From: Pirellulaceae bacterium
GTDB lineage: Bacteria > Planctomycetota > Planctomycetia > Pirellulales > Pirellulaceae
Length of the DNA: 42,534 nucleotides
Reading direction: 5' to 3'
Assembly (NCBI GenBank): GCA_023382975.1
Contig: JAHDXO010000077.1
Coordinates: forward strand, 1 to 42,534
Shown piece after piece: positions 23,967-33,646 of this stretch (within the stretch, counting starts at the first letter, position 1; the number at the start of each line of letters is the position of its first letter). The notes under the pieces were generated by a model that saw only the letters and a list, made by a program, of their open reading frames with translations, had not been told where the DNA came from and made no database searches. Made by a program: the position numbers and the translations under genes.

Positions 23967-26531
23967 TCACGGCGCGACTTTCGTCTGAAGACGGATATCT
24001 GACGACGAGGCGCCAAGCCGCACGCCCCACTCGCCGTGTGGTACCTCGAATCGCTTCGCTGCGGTGTTCCAGAATGCAAGCTTATCCTCCGGCACGGTGA
24101 AACGCACCTGTTTCGATTCGCCCGGTCGCAAGTGAACGCGCTGGAATCCGCGCAGCATGAGCCGCGGACGGGAAGCGTCGGATTTCGGCGGCACGAGATA
24201 GAGCTGCGCGACCTCGTCGCCCGCGCGGCTGCCGGTGTTTTTCACCGTGGCGGTGACGGTGAGCGGCGAGCCGGACGTTCTGAGGTCCGCATACTCGAAG
24301 GCGGTGTAGCTCAAGCCGTGACCGAAGGGATAAAGCGGTTCGCCCTTCACGTACATGTAGGTGAAACCTGTGCTGATGTCGTATTCGTCCTGCGGCGGCA
24401 CTTGCGCTTCCGATGCGTAAACCGTGTGCGGCAGACGCCCTGCGGGATTCACTTCACCAAACAAGACGTCGGCAATCGCCCGGCCGCCTTCTTCGCCGCA
24501 CCACCATGCTTGTAGCATCGCGGGGACATGTTCTTTCGACCAAGGCACCGTGAGCGGCCCGGCACTCATCTGCACGACGATGGTGCGCGGGTTCGCGGCA
24601 AGCACGGCCTTGACCAACTCTTCCTGAGCGCCGGGAAGACCGAGCTGCTGGCGATCGCGGCTTTCATGCTCGACACGCGCGTCCGTGCCGATGCAAACCA
24701 CGGCCACGTCCGCGCCGCGGGCAAGTTCCGCAGCGCGAGCGATGCTGCCGCGCTCGCCCGGACCGCCGGTCGCTGCCGGCAGCGATTCGCACTCGAAGGC
24801 ATGCGTGTGCTTGCCGACGAGCGTGATCTTGTCGAAGTGTCCGCTGAAGCCGCCGCTCGTTGCGTTCTTGCCGTTCAACGTAAAACGCACCGCGCGCTTG
24901 CCTGCATCCAGCAGCTTGGTTCCCAAGTTGACACTCCGGCCGTAGCGGTCCTTCGCCTCGTACATGTCCACCGGCTGGCCCTGCGGTGCGCCGTCGATGC
25001 TCAATTGATAGACGCCGCGAGAGGGGAAGCTCTTGAATTCGAGCTTCAGTTCGTATTCGCCGTTTTCTGGCACCGGCACTGCGAACTCGATGAACTCGCC
25101 GACTGCTTGCGCATCGAGCTTCACGCTCGCGCCGCCGCTGAACCCTTCCTCGTTGTCGATCTTCGTCGCCACCCGGCCGACGCCGACGACGTCGCAGCCT
25201 CGGTCATGCAGGACCTCGACGGCGGCTCCCGCGCGATCCTTGATCCCTTGCAACGCCGTCACGATCCTGCCCGGCTTGCCGTTGTAGTTGTTCAGCACCA
25301 GCCGGTCCGCGAGCGGTCCGATCACGGCGATGCGTCGGAGCTGCACCTTGTCCAGCGGCAGCAACTGGTTGCGGTTTTGCAGCAGTACGATGCACTCCTG
25401 CGCGGCCTTCAGCGCGACCGCGCGATGTTGGGCGCAGTCTATCACGTCCGGCGCGATGCTGCTGTAAGGCACCGCATCGAACGGATCGAACTCGCCCAGG
25501 CGAAAGCGCACGCGCAACACGCGCGACACGGCGTCATTCAGCCGCGACTCGGTCAGCTTCCCTTCGCGCACGGCGGCGGGGATGTTCTCGCGATACTCCT
25601 TGTCAGAGAAATCGCAGCCGGCCATCACCGACCGCGCGACCGCGTCCACGTACGTCATCTTTCCTTTCCCGTGTCCGGCCACCATCGTACGCACGCCGCC
25701 AAGATCGGAGACGACGAAGCCTTCGTGGCGCCACTCGTTCTTCAGCACGTCGGTCAGCAGCCAGCGGTTAATGTTGTTGGGCGTGCCGTTGATGCCGTTG
25801 TAACTGGCCATCAACGACTGCGCCTTTCCCTCGACGACGGCGTCGCGGAAATGGGGCAACCAGTAATCGCGCAACATTGCCTCCGGCACGACCGCATTCA
25901 GTTCCGTGCGACCGGCCTCGACATTGTTCACCGCATAGTGCTTCAGCGTCGCCGCGAGTTTCAGGTAGTGCAGATCATCGCCCTGCAACCCGCGGACGTA
26001 AGCCACCGCCATGCGCCCGGTGAGATACGGGTCTTCGCCCCAGGCTTCGTGGTTCCGGCCCCAATAGGGGCTGCGCGCGATATTGATCACCGGCGCGCGG
26101 TAGATCAGCCCTTTGTGCTCGCCGGGCGCCCGCGGGTCGAGACGCCAGCCGTTGTAGATCGCCCGCGCCTCGTCCGAGAGCACTGTCGCCACCTCGTGTA
26201 CCAGCCCTGTGTTCCAGGTTGCCGCCAGCGCGACGCAGGTCGGAAAGAGCGTCGTCGGCCGGTCCCACATCACGCCGTTCAGGCACTGGTTCCACTGATC
26301 GGAGCGAATGTCAAATCGCTCCAGCGTGGGGCCTTTGTGATCGAGCAGCATCGCCTTTTCTTCGAGCGTCAGCCGAGAAAGCAGATCCGCGACGCGCGTC
26401 TCGACGGGCTGTGTGGAATCGCGAAATAGTTCGGTCCCATGCCCATCGGCTGCGCAAAGCATGGGCAGCAGGGCGGTGAGGCCGGCAACGACTGAGAGGA
26501 CAAATGAGAGGATACTTCTTGTGTGTTTCAT
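23967..26531 (-). CDS. Exported glycoside hydrolase family 3 beta-glycosidase
   Basis: An 854-residue enzyme with a signal peptide (1-27). The GH3 TIM-barrel has RSPYWGRNHEAWGEDPYLTG and the nucleophile D276 in GFVVSDLGG. The second domain has the acid/base candidate glutamates E621/E623 in RVEHESRDRQQLGLPGAQ. A beta-sandwich insert (about 455-575, EGFSGGASVKLDAQAVGEF) resembles a PA14/CBM-type module. It ends with a fibronectin-III-like domain (about 755-845). Activity is likely beta-glucosidase or beta-xylosidase on oligosaccharides; the exact sugar cannot be read. It is the last gene of the six-gene secreted operon, 23 bp after the sialidase-like gene. Confidence 0.92.
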   Translation of the reverse strand: MKHTRSILSFVLSVVAGLTALLPMLCAADGHGTELFRDSTQPVETRVADLLSRLTLEEKAMLLDHKGPTLERFDIRSDQWNQCLNGVMWDRPTTLFPTCVALAATWNTGLVHEVATVLSDEARAIYNGWRLDPRAPGEHKGLIYRAPVINIARSPYWGRNHEAWGEDPYLTGRMAVAYVRGLQGDDLHYLKLAATLKHYAVNNVEAGRTELNAVVPEAMLRDYWLPHFRDAVVEGKAQSLMASYNGINGTPNNINRWLLTDVLKNEWRHEGFVVSDLGGVRTMVAGHGKGKMTYVDAVARSVMAGCDFSDKEYRENIPAAVREGKLTESRLNDAVSRVLRVRFRLGEFDPFDAVPYSSIAPDVIDCAQHRAVALKAAQECIVLLQNRNQLLPLDKVQLRRIAVIGPLADRLVLNNYNGKPGRIVTALQGIKDRAGAAVEVLHDRGCDVVGVGRVATKIDNEEGFSGGASVKLDAQAVGEFIEFAVPVPENGEYELKLEFKSFPSRGVYQLSIDGAPQGQPVDMYEAKDRYGRSVNLGTKLLDAGKRAVRFTLNGKNATSGGFSGHFDKITLVGKHTHAFECESLPAATGGPGERGSIARAAELARGADVAVVCIGTDARVEHESRDRQQLGLPGAQEELVKAVLAANPRTIVVQMSAGPLTVPWSKEHVPAMLQAWWCGEEGGRAIADVLFGEVNPAGRLPHTVYASEAQVPPQDEYDISTGFTYMYVKGEPLYPFGHGLSYTAFEYADLRTSGSPLTVTATVKNTGSRAGDEVAQLYLVPPKSDASRPRLMLRGFQRVHLRPGESKQVRFTVPEDKLAFWNTAAKRFEVPHGEWGVRLGASSSDIRLQTKVAP

Positions 26532-26553
26532 GATCCTGGTCCTGCGGTGGCAG

Positions 26554-27810
26554 CTATTTCGATTCTCCGGGTGATGTCGCCGCGTCCGCCCGGCCGCGGT
26601 TCATGCCGAGTCTGCTCTTGACGAGGTTCTTCAGCGAGGCGTCTGCGGAGACAAGATTGCCGGCCTTCACGTCGTCCTCGCGGAAGCAGGCGAAAAGGAT
26701 CTCCGCCGCGCCATAGCGGTCGCGGTCGTAGTGGACGTAGATGTGGCCGTTCGGCGCTTGGGCGATGTCAGGGTAGGAAACGCCCGTGCGTTCATCGAGC
26801 AGCAGCTTACCGGACCACGTCTGGCCCTCGTCGGTGGACAGAAACGCGGTGAGTTCCTGGCGAGCGGGCGTGGCCTTCGTGATGTCCTGGCCGTGCCGGA
26901 TCAGCAGGATGGCGCCCGATTGCAGACGGCGGATGATGCACTTGCTATTGACGTGCGGGAAAGCGGTAGACTGCGGCTGCCAGGTCTTTCCGCCGTCGTC
27001 CGAGAAGCTCTGCAAAGCCTCCTTCATGCCCCGCGAGAGCATCCAGAGCCGGCCATCCTGAAGTTCCACCACCGTGTGCTCGTTGAAGCAACTGTCCTTG
27101 AAGATGATGCCGCCCCGATAACGCCAGTGCCCGCCCTCGTCGTCGGAGACGAACACATTCGCACCGCGCACGGCATCCAGCTCGCGGTAGCAATCGGCAT
27201 AGGGCTTGTCGATGTGCCAGCGTTCCCAGAGCGACACCGGCAGGATCCACTCGCCGTTCTTGCGCACGATGGGTTTGTTGAGCGAGGCGCCGAAGCCAAT
27301 GGAAACCGGCTCGGTCCACACGGGCTGCTCCGCGTCGGGATCGTCGCAGCGGACATACCAGTTGCTGCAACTGCCGTCGAACATGCCGACGGACTGATGG
27401 AAGAAGAGCCACAGCCGCCCTTTCGGATCGTACCAGAAGGAGCCGAGCCGCGTGCCCATCTTCAACCCATGCGCCTGTGGGTCGATCACGAACACCGGAT
27501 CGCGCCACGACTTGCCCTGGTCGTCGCTGTAGCTCGCCAGCAGGTAGGCATTCGGCCCGTCCTGCCCGCCCGCCCAGCAGGTCCAGAGCCGTCCCTTGGA
27601 CGTGACCTCCATGCTGGCCGCCATGGCAAAAGGCAGATACTTCTGCGCGTAGGCCGGAAAGGGATCGAAGATGAGCTTGGGCGTGACGTGGATGGAGTTC
27701 AGCAGCTCCTGCGTGACTTTGGCAGCGGACTTCGGCGCGTCCGACGCGGCCAGCGCGGCCAGCGGCGCCAGCAGCAGGGCGGTCATGATGTGGTGGAATC
27801 CGGGTTTCAT
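26554..27810 (-). CDS. Exported sialidase-fold (BNR/Asp-box) protein
   Basis: A 418-residue protein with a signal peptide (1-22). It has four Asp-box motifs of the S-x-D-x-G-x-x-W type: YSDDQGKSW (93-101), VSDDEGGHW (221-229), FSDDGGKTW (269-277) and LSTDEGQTW (324-332), which indicate a six-bladed propeller. Family members include exo-alpha-sialidases and related glycan hydrolases or lyases. The arginine triad of true sialidases was not confirmed, so the substrate is open. It is tightly spaced between the beta-helix gene (36 bp) and the GH3 gene (23 bp), suggesting one transcript. Confidence 0.85.
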   Translation of the reverse strand: MKPGFHHIMTALLLAPLAALAASDAPKSAAKVTQELLNSIHVTPKLIFDPFPAYAQKYLPFAMAASMEVTSKGRLWTCWAGGQDGPNAYLLASYSDDQGKSWRDPVFVIDPQAHGLKMGTRLGSFWYDPKGRLWLFFHQSVGMFDGSCSNWYVRCDDPDAEQPVWTEPVSIGFGASLNKPIVRKNGEWILPVSLWERWHIDKPYADCYRELDAVRGANVFVSDDEGGHWRYRGGIIFKDSCFNEHTVVELQDGRLWMLSRGMKEALQSFSDDGGKTWQPQSTAFPHVNSKCIIRRLQSGAILLIRHGQDITKATPARQELTAFLSTDEGQTWSGKLLLDERTGVSYPDIAQAPNGHIYVHYDRDRYGAAEILFACFREDDVKAGNLVSADASLKNLVKSRLGMNRGRADAATSPGESK

Positions 27811-27845
27811 GGTTGAGTCTTCGGGTGAGTCTCATCAAAGAAGTG

Positions 27846-29930
27846 CTAGGGATCGACCGTCCGATAACCGGCGTCCGCCGGCACGTGCCCGGTCGTTACA
27901 TCTTCCAAGGTGTTTCCGCGCAGCAGCACTCCGCTCTGGCGCTGCCAGAGGTCGCCGATGATGCCTTGGGGGCTGTGCTTGATCAGATTGTTCTCCAGCA
28001 GCACGTCGTGAATGGCTCCGCGCAGGGTGATGGCGGCGTTGTTGTGCAGCACGTTGCGGCGCATGACGATGCCGCGGGCCGTGGTGCCGGTGAAACGGAT
28101 GTTGTTTCGGACGAGATACGGCCCCACGACGTGCAGCATGGAACTGCCCGCATTCGCCTCGGGACCGATGGTGCCGAGGCCCTCGGTGATCTGGTTGCCG
28201 AGCATCTGCACGTACCACGCGGTCTCGTTCCCCCAGGCGCGGAAGCCGCCGCTACGGGCGCTTTGGTTGCCAGCCATCACGCAGTCGAGTGCGCCGCCGT
28301 ACAACTGGGCGGCGATGCCGGTGTCGCTCCATTGGTTGTCAAACAGGATGTGCCGCATCATCGCGTTCGCCGCGTAGAACTGCGATGTGTCATCCACCGG
28401 CACGTCGAAGGGGCGGTCCATGACGATTTTGCCAGCCTCGAAGCTGTCCACCGTTCGCCACTGGCCCGCGCCCGCGCCATCGATCACGCGCACAACTGCC
28501 GGGATGTGCGGCGGTTCGGTCCGGTGGGTAGCCCCGGCATAAGCGATCTCGCGGCCATCGACTTTCGCAACCAGCAGCAGGCCGGGGCCGCCAAAAGCGC
28601 CGTCGGTGGTGAAGCCCTCGCGAAAGCCGTGATACACGTGGGCAACCTTGTTGTGCGCGAAGAACACCTCCGCGCCGCGCGTGATGCCGGTGGTGACGCC
28701 GTTGAAGTCATTGCGTTCGACGATCGCGCGCCTGCCGCCGCCGACAGGACACCAGCCGCTCTCAGCCCCTTGCGCACGATTGCCTCGGCAGACGAGGTCG
28801 CTACCCTGAGCGGAGAAACCGATGTTCTTCGTCCAGGCGAGATCGCAATCCGTGATTTGCACGTTGTTGGCGAAGATCTCGAACACGGCAGCGCTGGCAA
28901 GCGCGGCCTTTCTGGCCTCCAAAGCTTCTCCTGTCAGCCCCTTGACACTCAAGGCCGTGAACCGTGCGCCGACCCGGCGCAGACGCACGTCCTCGGCGGC
29001 GGGCGCTCCTTTGTCCGCCCGCACCCGGAGGCCACAGCGGTAGTTCGACGCGTAAAGGCTCAAATCCGCGATGGCGAGCCTTCCGGTCGAGCTGCTGAAA
29101 AAGGCCTCCGGCGGGGTTTCCGTGTCCGCCCACAGCAAATGGGTCAGCGCCATGCCCTCGCCGCGCAACGCGACATTCGGCGGCAGCACAAAACCGCCTG
29201 TGAGCCGGAAGCGACCGCGCGGGAAACGAATCACGCCACCGCCCTGCGCGGCGGCTTCATCGAGCGCTTTCCGCAGCGCGTCAGAGTCGTCTTCCTCATC
29301 ATCCGCCCTGGCATCGATTGCGATCTCGCGCTGCATCCAGGGGCGTGGAATGCTTTGAACATTCAGTTTGCCGGCGGCGGCCCACTGGCAGCCGTTATGC
29401 GTCCATAGCTCGTAGTCGCCGGCGGCTGTCATCGCCGGCACCTCGGCTTCCAGTGACCACATCCCGGCCTCACGCATCTTCAGCGGCAGCGTCTGGCCGG
29501 CGCGGCGCAGTTCCAGCCTCGCCTCGCCCGTCATCAGCAGGCAGCGCCCGCAAACCCGCACCCAGCCACCCGGCGAGGCGCTCTGGCCTTCATCCGCTTG
29601 CAACCACCAAGGCTGCGGAGCGTTGAGCGTGTGTTCCAGGACGCCGCTTTCTGTTTCGATGCGGCAATCCACCGCTCCGGCGCTCCAATCCTTCGGCAGC
29701 ACGAACCGCAGCGAGCGTTCATTCGCATCCAGCACAGGCACGGCGGTGCTCTTGTCATCGGATTTCAGCTCGATGCGTGTCACCGTGTCGAAACCGGAAC
29801 CCTGCAGCATCGCCGCCTCACCCGGCATCACCGGTTCGGCGGACCAGTAGAGCACGGGTCTGCCTGCGGCCGGCAGCGCATCCAGCGGCGATAGCAGCAG
29901 CGCGACAAGGATGGTGAGTGCGGGTTTCAT
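27846..29930 (-). CDS. Exported right-handed beta-helix (pectate-lyase-like fold) protein
   Basis: A 694-residue protein with a signal peptide (1-21). An N-terminal IPT/Ig-like part (about 25-190) is followed by a Pectate_lyase_3-type helix start (DDSDALRKALDEAAAQGGGV, FPRGRFRL). Many N-rich turns of a parallel beta-helix follow (VQITDCDLAWTKNIGF, NVLHNNAAITLRG, LLENNLIKH). This fold serves polysaccharide lyases, epimerases and hydrolases. No specific catalytic set was recognised, so the activity is left open. It lies 61 bp after the toroid-like gene and 36 bp before the sialidase-like gene. Confidence 0.83.
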   Translation of the reverse strand: MKPALTILVALLLSPLDALPAAGRPVLYWSAEPVMPGEAAMLQGSGFDTVTRIELKSDDKSTAVPVLDANERSLRFVLPKDWSAGAVDCRIETESGVLEHTLNAPQPWWLQADEGQSASPGGWVRVCGRCLLMTGEARLELRRAGQTLPLKMREAGMWSLEAEVPAMTAAGDYELWTHNGCQWAAAGKLNVQSIPRPWMQREIAIDARADDEEDDSDALRKALDEAAAQGGGVIRFPRGRFRLTGGFVLPPNVALRGEGMALTHLLWADTETPPEAFFSSSTGRLAIADLSLYASNYRCGLRVRADKGAPAAEDVRLRRVGARFTALSVKGLTGEALEARKAALASAAVFEIFANNVQITDCDLAWTKNIGFSAQGSDLVCRGNRAQGAESGWCPVGGGRRAIVERNDFNGVTTGITRGAEVFFAHNKVAHVYHGFREGFTTDGAFGGPGLLLVAKVDGREIAYAGATHRTEPPHIPAVVRVIDGAGAGQWRTVDSFEAGKIVMDRPFDVPVDDTSQFYAANAMMRHILFDNQWSDTGIAAQLYGGALDCVMAGNQSARSGGFRAWGNETAWYVQMLGNQITEGLGTIGPEANAGSSMLHVVGPYLVRNNIRFTGTTARGIVMRRNVLHNNAAITLRGAIHDVLLENNLIKHSPQGIIGDLWQRQSGVLLRGNTLEDVTTGHVPADAGYRTVDP

Positions 29931-29990
29931 GGTTCGGTTCCCTTCGTTTTCATGCGATCGTCAGTTCCAGTCATGGGAAGCTACGAGCCG

Positions 29991-32018
29991 TTACTCCTCG
30001 AGCAGCACGCAGTGGTCGGGGGGAAGCGATACGGTCACGTGGCCGCCGGTGATGGGGAGCGGTTGGGACGTGCCGTCCTGGGACCATTGTCTGGCGGCGG
30101 CGGCGGACCAGGGGACCTCGATAATCAACGGCGCGGCGGTGGGATTGAAGACGGCGGCAGCTTGGCGGCCGCCGGGCCACGTGGCGAGCCAGCCGCGGTC
30201 TTGGGGCAGTAGACGCATGGAAACCGGGGGCTCGGCGTCTTGCGGGCCGATCCAGACGGAATAGACGAAACGCTGGCCGGACTTGGCCCCGCCGTCCAAG
30301 TTCTGCCGCAGTTGGACACCGGGCCACCAGGTTTCCGGCGCTCGGGCATATTGCGGCACAGTCTCCACGGAGGCGGTGCCGAATGTGTCGAAGAACTTGA
30401 CTGCGAGCGGCCCGCAGCGCCACGCAGCGTCGGGGCCGATTGGGGCTTCGACGGCGCCTGGGCCCAGGGCGATGCGGCCCAGGACGGCGGCCGCCGGCGC
30501 GTCGGCGGTGGCTTCGACCGCCACCAGCCCCACGATTCCGTCGCCGGCGGCGCGCCAGACCTGCGTGACTTGCCAGGGCGAAGGGCTGGTCTGCGGCGTG
30601 GGCCAGCCGTTGATCAGGCTGCGCTGCAAGGTGTACCGCACTCCCAACCCGGCGGCTACCTCCGGCCGCAGGGCCACTGCGGCCCGGTCGGCGACTTCCG
30701 AGAGCCATAGTCCGTTGGGTCGCTCGGCGTCCAACAGAACGTCCACTCCGGCGCCGCGCAGCGCGGCCAGTAGCGGATTGGCTTGCGTGGGACTCGTCAC
30801 CAGCCCGCCCACGAAGGTGTTCCGTAGCCCGCGTCCCCGGCAGACGCCGAAGTACCAGGAGCCCGCGCGGCCGCGAACGCCGCGGATGTTCTCGTCGCGC
30901 ACGACGAACAGGTCGGGCAAGGCTTCGCCGGGCTCGACACCCGTCCAGTACGGCGCGGCATAGATGCCCCCCATTCCCGCATCACTGGGGGCGCTGCGCT
31001 CCAGCACGCGCCACAGCAGCCATTGGTTGCGCGGTTCGCCGGTGGCTCCCGCGGCCACCACCAGCGCTTCGCGCCACACGGGGCCCCAGGTCTGCTTCCA
31101 CCAGACGTCGCTCCAACACTCGGGGTAACCCTCGGCGGTCAACACCAAAGGCCAGTAGTTGGCCATGTCCTGGAGCAGCTTGACGGCCACGGGATCGCGG
31201 CTCAGCGTGGCGTAGCGCGCGATCAGAATCAGGTTCAAGGCGTGGTAGACCGGCGACTCGTTCTCGATGCCGATGTAGTGCAGTCCGCCGTCGGGCAGCA
31301 GGTTCTCGGTGGTCTTCCGCAGGATGTGTTGCGCCAGTTGCCGGTCCTCGTCGCGGCCATAGAGTTCTGCCGACAGCCAGAAGCACAAGGGTCCGTACAG
31401 GTCATGGTTGGGATACTTCACTTCGGGATGCACCCATTCCCAATCGAATTCGCCGCGGAAGGCGCGACGCTGATGGTCCAGGGCGCGATCCAGCTTGTCC
31501 TTCCACCGCGGCCACGCCTCGCGCCCGGCCGGCAACGTTTGCAGCATGTGGACCGCATCGAGCAACGGCCCCAGCGTGAAGCGGTTGACGTTCGGATCGC
31601 CGATGCCCTCGCGCCGATACCACAGTCCGTTCGCATCGCATTGCTGAGTGAGCCAATCGATGACGGCTACGCAGTGAGCCACCAGGTCGGCGCGGCCTCG
31701 ATGCGGCGACTGCTGGGCGGTCGCGGCGTAGGCGGCTGGGACGAGCTGTTCGGCGATCACGCGGTAGGTCCACGTATTGGGGACTTTCTCCGGCGGCTTG
31801 AACGGCGGCTGCGGATTCCGGAACCGCTCGGCGTTAAGCAGCAGCAACGGATTGCCCCGAGCGGCGAGGGCTTCCCAAGCTTTCCGATTCGTTAGCAGAA
31901 CATCGGGCTGGTCGCTCTGCACTTCGCCGACGGCGGCCGCCAAGGCACCGAATGACGCCAGCAGCAACGCGGCGAGAAGAGAGAAACAGCGAAATATCAT
32001 GGATTGCTCTCTTTTCAT
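29991..32018 (-). CDS. Exported toroid plus beta-sandwich protein, family unassigned
   Basis: A 675-residue protein. Residues 1-28 form a signal peptide. The first half has repeating helical segments with aromatic and acidic residues (WTYRVIAEQLVPAAYAATAQ, HPEVKYPNHDLYGPLCFWLS, HYIGIENESPVYHALNLIL), like the (alpha/alpha) toroid of polysaccharide lyases. The second half is beta-rich and ends HVTVSLPPDHCVLLEE. Toroid plus sandwich is the layout of several lyase families, but no family signature was identified. The start could be ATG 32018 or ATG 32000, which has GAGAG before it. Its frame is also open into the preceding gene, which is not used. Confidence 0.78.
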   Translation of the reverse strand: MKREQSMIFRCFSLLAALLLASFGALAAAVGEVQSDQPDVLLTNRKAWEALAARGNPLLLLNAERFRNPQPPFKPPEKVPNTWTYRVIAEQLVPAAYAATAQQSPHRGRADLVAHCVAVIDWLTQQCDANGLWYRREGIGDPNVNRFTLGPLLDAVHMLQTLPAGREAWPRWKDKLDRALDHQRRAFRGEFDWEWVHPEVKYPNHDLYGPLCFWLSAELYGRDEDRQLAQHILRKTTENLLPDGGLHYIGIENESPVYHALNLILIARYATLSRDPVAVKLLQDMANYWPLVLTAEGYPECWSDVWWKQTWGPVWREALVVAAGATGEPRNQWLLWRVLERSAPSDAGMGGIYAAPYWTGVEPGEALPDLFVVRDENIRGVRGRAGSWYFGVCRGRGLRNTFVGGLVTSPTQANPLLAALRGAGVDVLLDAERPNGLWLSEVADRAAVALRPEVAAGLGVRYTLQRSLINGWPTPQTSPSPWQVTQVWRAAGDGIVGLVAVEATADAPAAAVLGRIALGPGAVEAPIGPDAAWRCGPLAVKFFDTFGTASVETVPQYARAPETWWPGVQLRQNLDGGAKSGQRFVYSVWIGPQDAEPPVSMRLLPQDRGWLATWPGGRQAAAVFNPTAAPLIIEVPWSAAAARQWSQDGTSQPLPITGGHVTVSLPPDHCVLLEE

Positions 32019-32100
32019 GGTCAAAATCCTTCTGGTTCCTGGCAGGCAACCGCTTGGGGACGTCAGCACGTGTTCTCCCCGAGGGTCCGCTCCGCTTCCC

Positions 32101-33636
32101 CTACTTCCACAACATCCGCACCTCGTACTGTCCCTCCGGCAGCGTGGGGAGAGGTAGCTGGCCCCACACCCGGTATCGGCCTGGCGCGGCGATCGCTTTG
32201 CCCAGCGCGAAAGAGGCCACTGCCTCCTTGCCGCCAACCGGCGCCACCTCCAGCGTCTGGAGCGTCGCGGCGCCCTGCGCGTCGATCGTCCCCACGTAGC
32301 GCAGCGGCGCTCCGGGGGCGAGCGTCTCGCGTTCGGCGATGATCTCCCCCGCCGCCGGTTCCGCCCCCATCAGGCGCGCCTCGCCAGTGCCTGCCGTCGA
32401 GCCGGGGCCGTAGTTCCAGCCGTACTGGTCGAACCGCAGCCCGCCCGGTTTGTGCGGGTCCACGTCCACCAGGATTAGCCCCAACGGGAAGCGGTCACCC
32501 ACCATCGCCGGTTTCCAGCCCATCGAGGCGAAGGAAATCGCCGCCTCGAGCGCGTAGCCGTCCACCGTGTCGTTCACCGCGTACCGGCACTCAGACCCCA
32601 ACGGCCGCGGTGAGACGCCCGGCGCGTAGTAGCTCAAGCCATAGCTGACCTGTAGCGGCGCCGCCCCTTGCGAGCGGACGCCGGAGGCCAGCCAGCCGGG
32701 CAAGCTGATGTTGACTACCAGACTGTCGCAATTGAAGGGCGAGCCCCAGGGGTCCTTGGCCGCGCGAGCCGTCTTCTGATCGTCGCGGACGAGGGCGGCG
32801 AGGTAGAGGTGCTTCCCATCCCACGACACGGCCACCCGCGCAGACAAGTCCGCGTCGCCTTCGGGCGGCGGAGTGGCCCAGCCGCGCTGGGGAACCAAGG
32901 ACGCGTCGATAACGATGGGCAGCTCGCCCCACTCGGACAGGTTCCCGTCGATCTTGGGCGTTTGCTTCACGTGCGGGACGAAGACCGTCCACTCGTTGCC
33001 GCGCACCTGCTGCGCGTCGAAGACGGGCGAGGGGGTGACTCTGCCAGCAGGAGCGACGGCGGCAGCAGCAGCGTCGGTGGCCGTGACCGCTGCCGGAACT
33101 CTGTGGTCGCGATCCTCGGGCTTGAGGCCGTCCTCGGAGCGCGGCTGCAGCTTGAGGTCGGCCAGGACGAGCAGGCGGCCCCCGCCGCCGGCCGGCTCGA
33201 AGCTCAGGTCAACGGCCGGCGCGGTGAGATACGCGACGCCCCAGTTGAAGTCCCGCAGACGGTAGGGCGGATCGGGGGGCGTTCCATACCAACCCTGATA
33301 GGCGCCGGGGAACTTGGCGTCGCCGCCGGTCATCACGAACCGCCCCAGACGGCCCTCGGCCCACGGTCCCCACAGCCCTAGGCTGCTGACTGCGTAGTAG
33401 CCGTCCGCCGGCACCGGGACCCGCACGCTCGCCGCACCGCCGTCCGAGCGCCAGGCGAACAGGTGCTCGGGGCCGCCGGTGACGTTGGCGGGCGGCTTGA
33501 CGGCGTAGCACTCGCCCGCACTGGGCCGCGCCAAACGCAGCAGATCGTCCGCGGTGAGCTTGACCGCCGTGTCCGCGGCCAGCGCCGAGGTGGTGAGCGT
33601 GAGAGCGAACAAACCTGCAAAGAGGAGCTCTCTCAT
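32101..33636 (-). CDS. Exported protein with CBM9-like domain
   Basis: A 511-residue protein with a clear signal peptide (1-20, ending ALA). A first beta domain (about 30-190) has YYAVSSLGLWGPWAEG. A low-complexity alanine stretch (about 180-200) links to a CBM9/DOMON-type domain starting KQTPKIDGNLSEWGELPIVI, with VSWDGKHLYLAALVRDD and LEAAISFASMGWKP. This is the same family as the domain in the 14362 pseudogene. CBM9-like modules bind sugars or sugar-like ligands. It lies 11 bp after the upstream gene's stop, with GGGAGG before ATG 33636. It probably works as a binding or accessory protein of the operon. Confidence 0.83.
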   Translation of the reverse strand: MRELLFAGLFALTLTTSALAADTAVKLTADDLLRLARPSAGECYAVKPPANVTGGPEHLFAWRSDGGAASVRVPVPADGYYAVSSLGLWGPWAEGRLGRFVMTGGDAKFPGAYQGWYGTPPDPPYRLRDFNWGVAYLTAPAVDLSFEPAGGGGRLLVLADLKLQPRSEDGLKPEDRDHRVPAAVTATDAAAAAVAPAGRVTPSPVFDAQQVRGNEWTVFVPHVKQTPKIDGNLSEWGELPIVIDASLVPQRGWATPPPEGDADLSARVAVSWDGKHLYLAALVRDDQKTARAAKDPWGSPFNCDSLVVNISLPGWLASGVRSQGAAPLQVSYGLSYYAPGVSPRPLGSECRYAVNDTVDGYALEAAISFASMGWKPAMVGDRFPLGLILVDVDPHKPGGLRFDQYGWNYGPGSTAGTGEARLMGAEPAAGEIIAERETLAPGAPLRYVGTIDAQGAATLQTLEVAPVGGKEAVASFALGKAIAAPGRYRVWGQLPLPTLPEGQYEVRMLWK

Positions 33637-33646
33637 GGGTACCTCC

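Noticed and set aside
24528..26429. A 633-codon plus-strand open frame opposite the GH3 gene
   Set aside because: Antisense shadow of a well-supported GH3 enzyme, with no recognisable motif.
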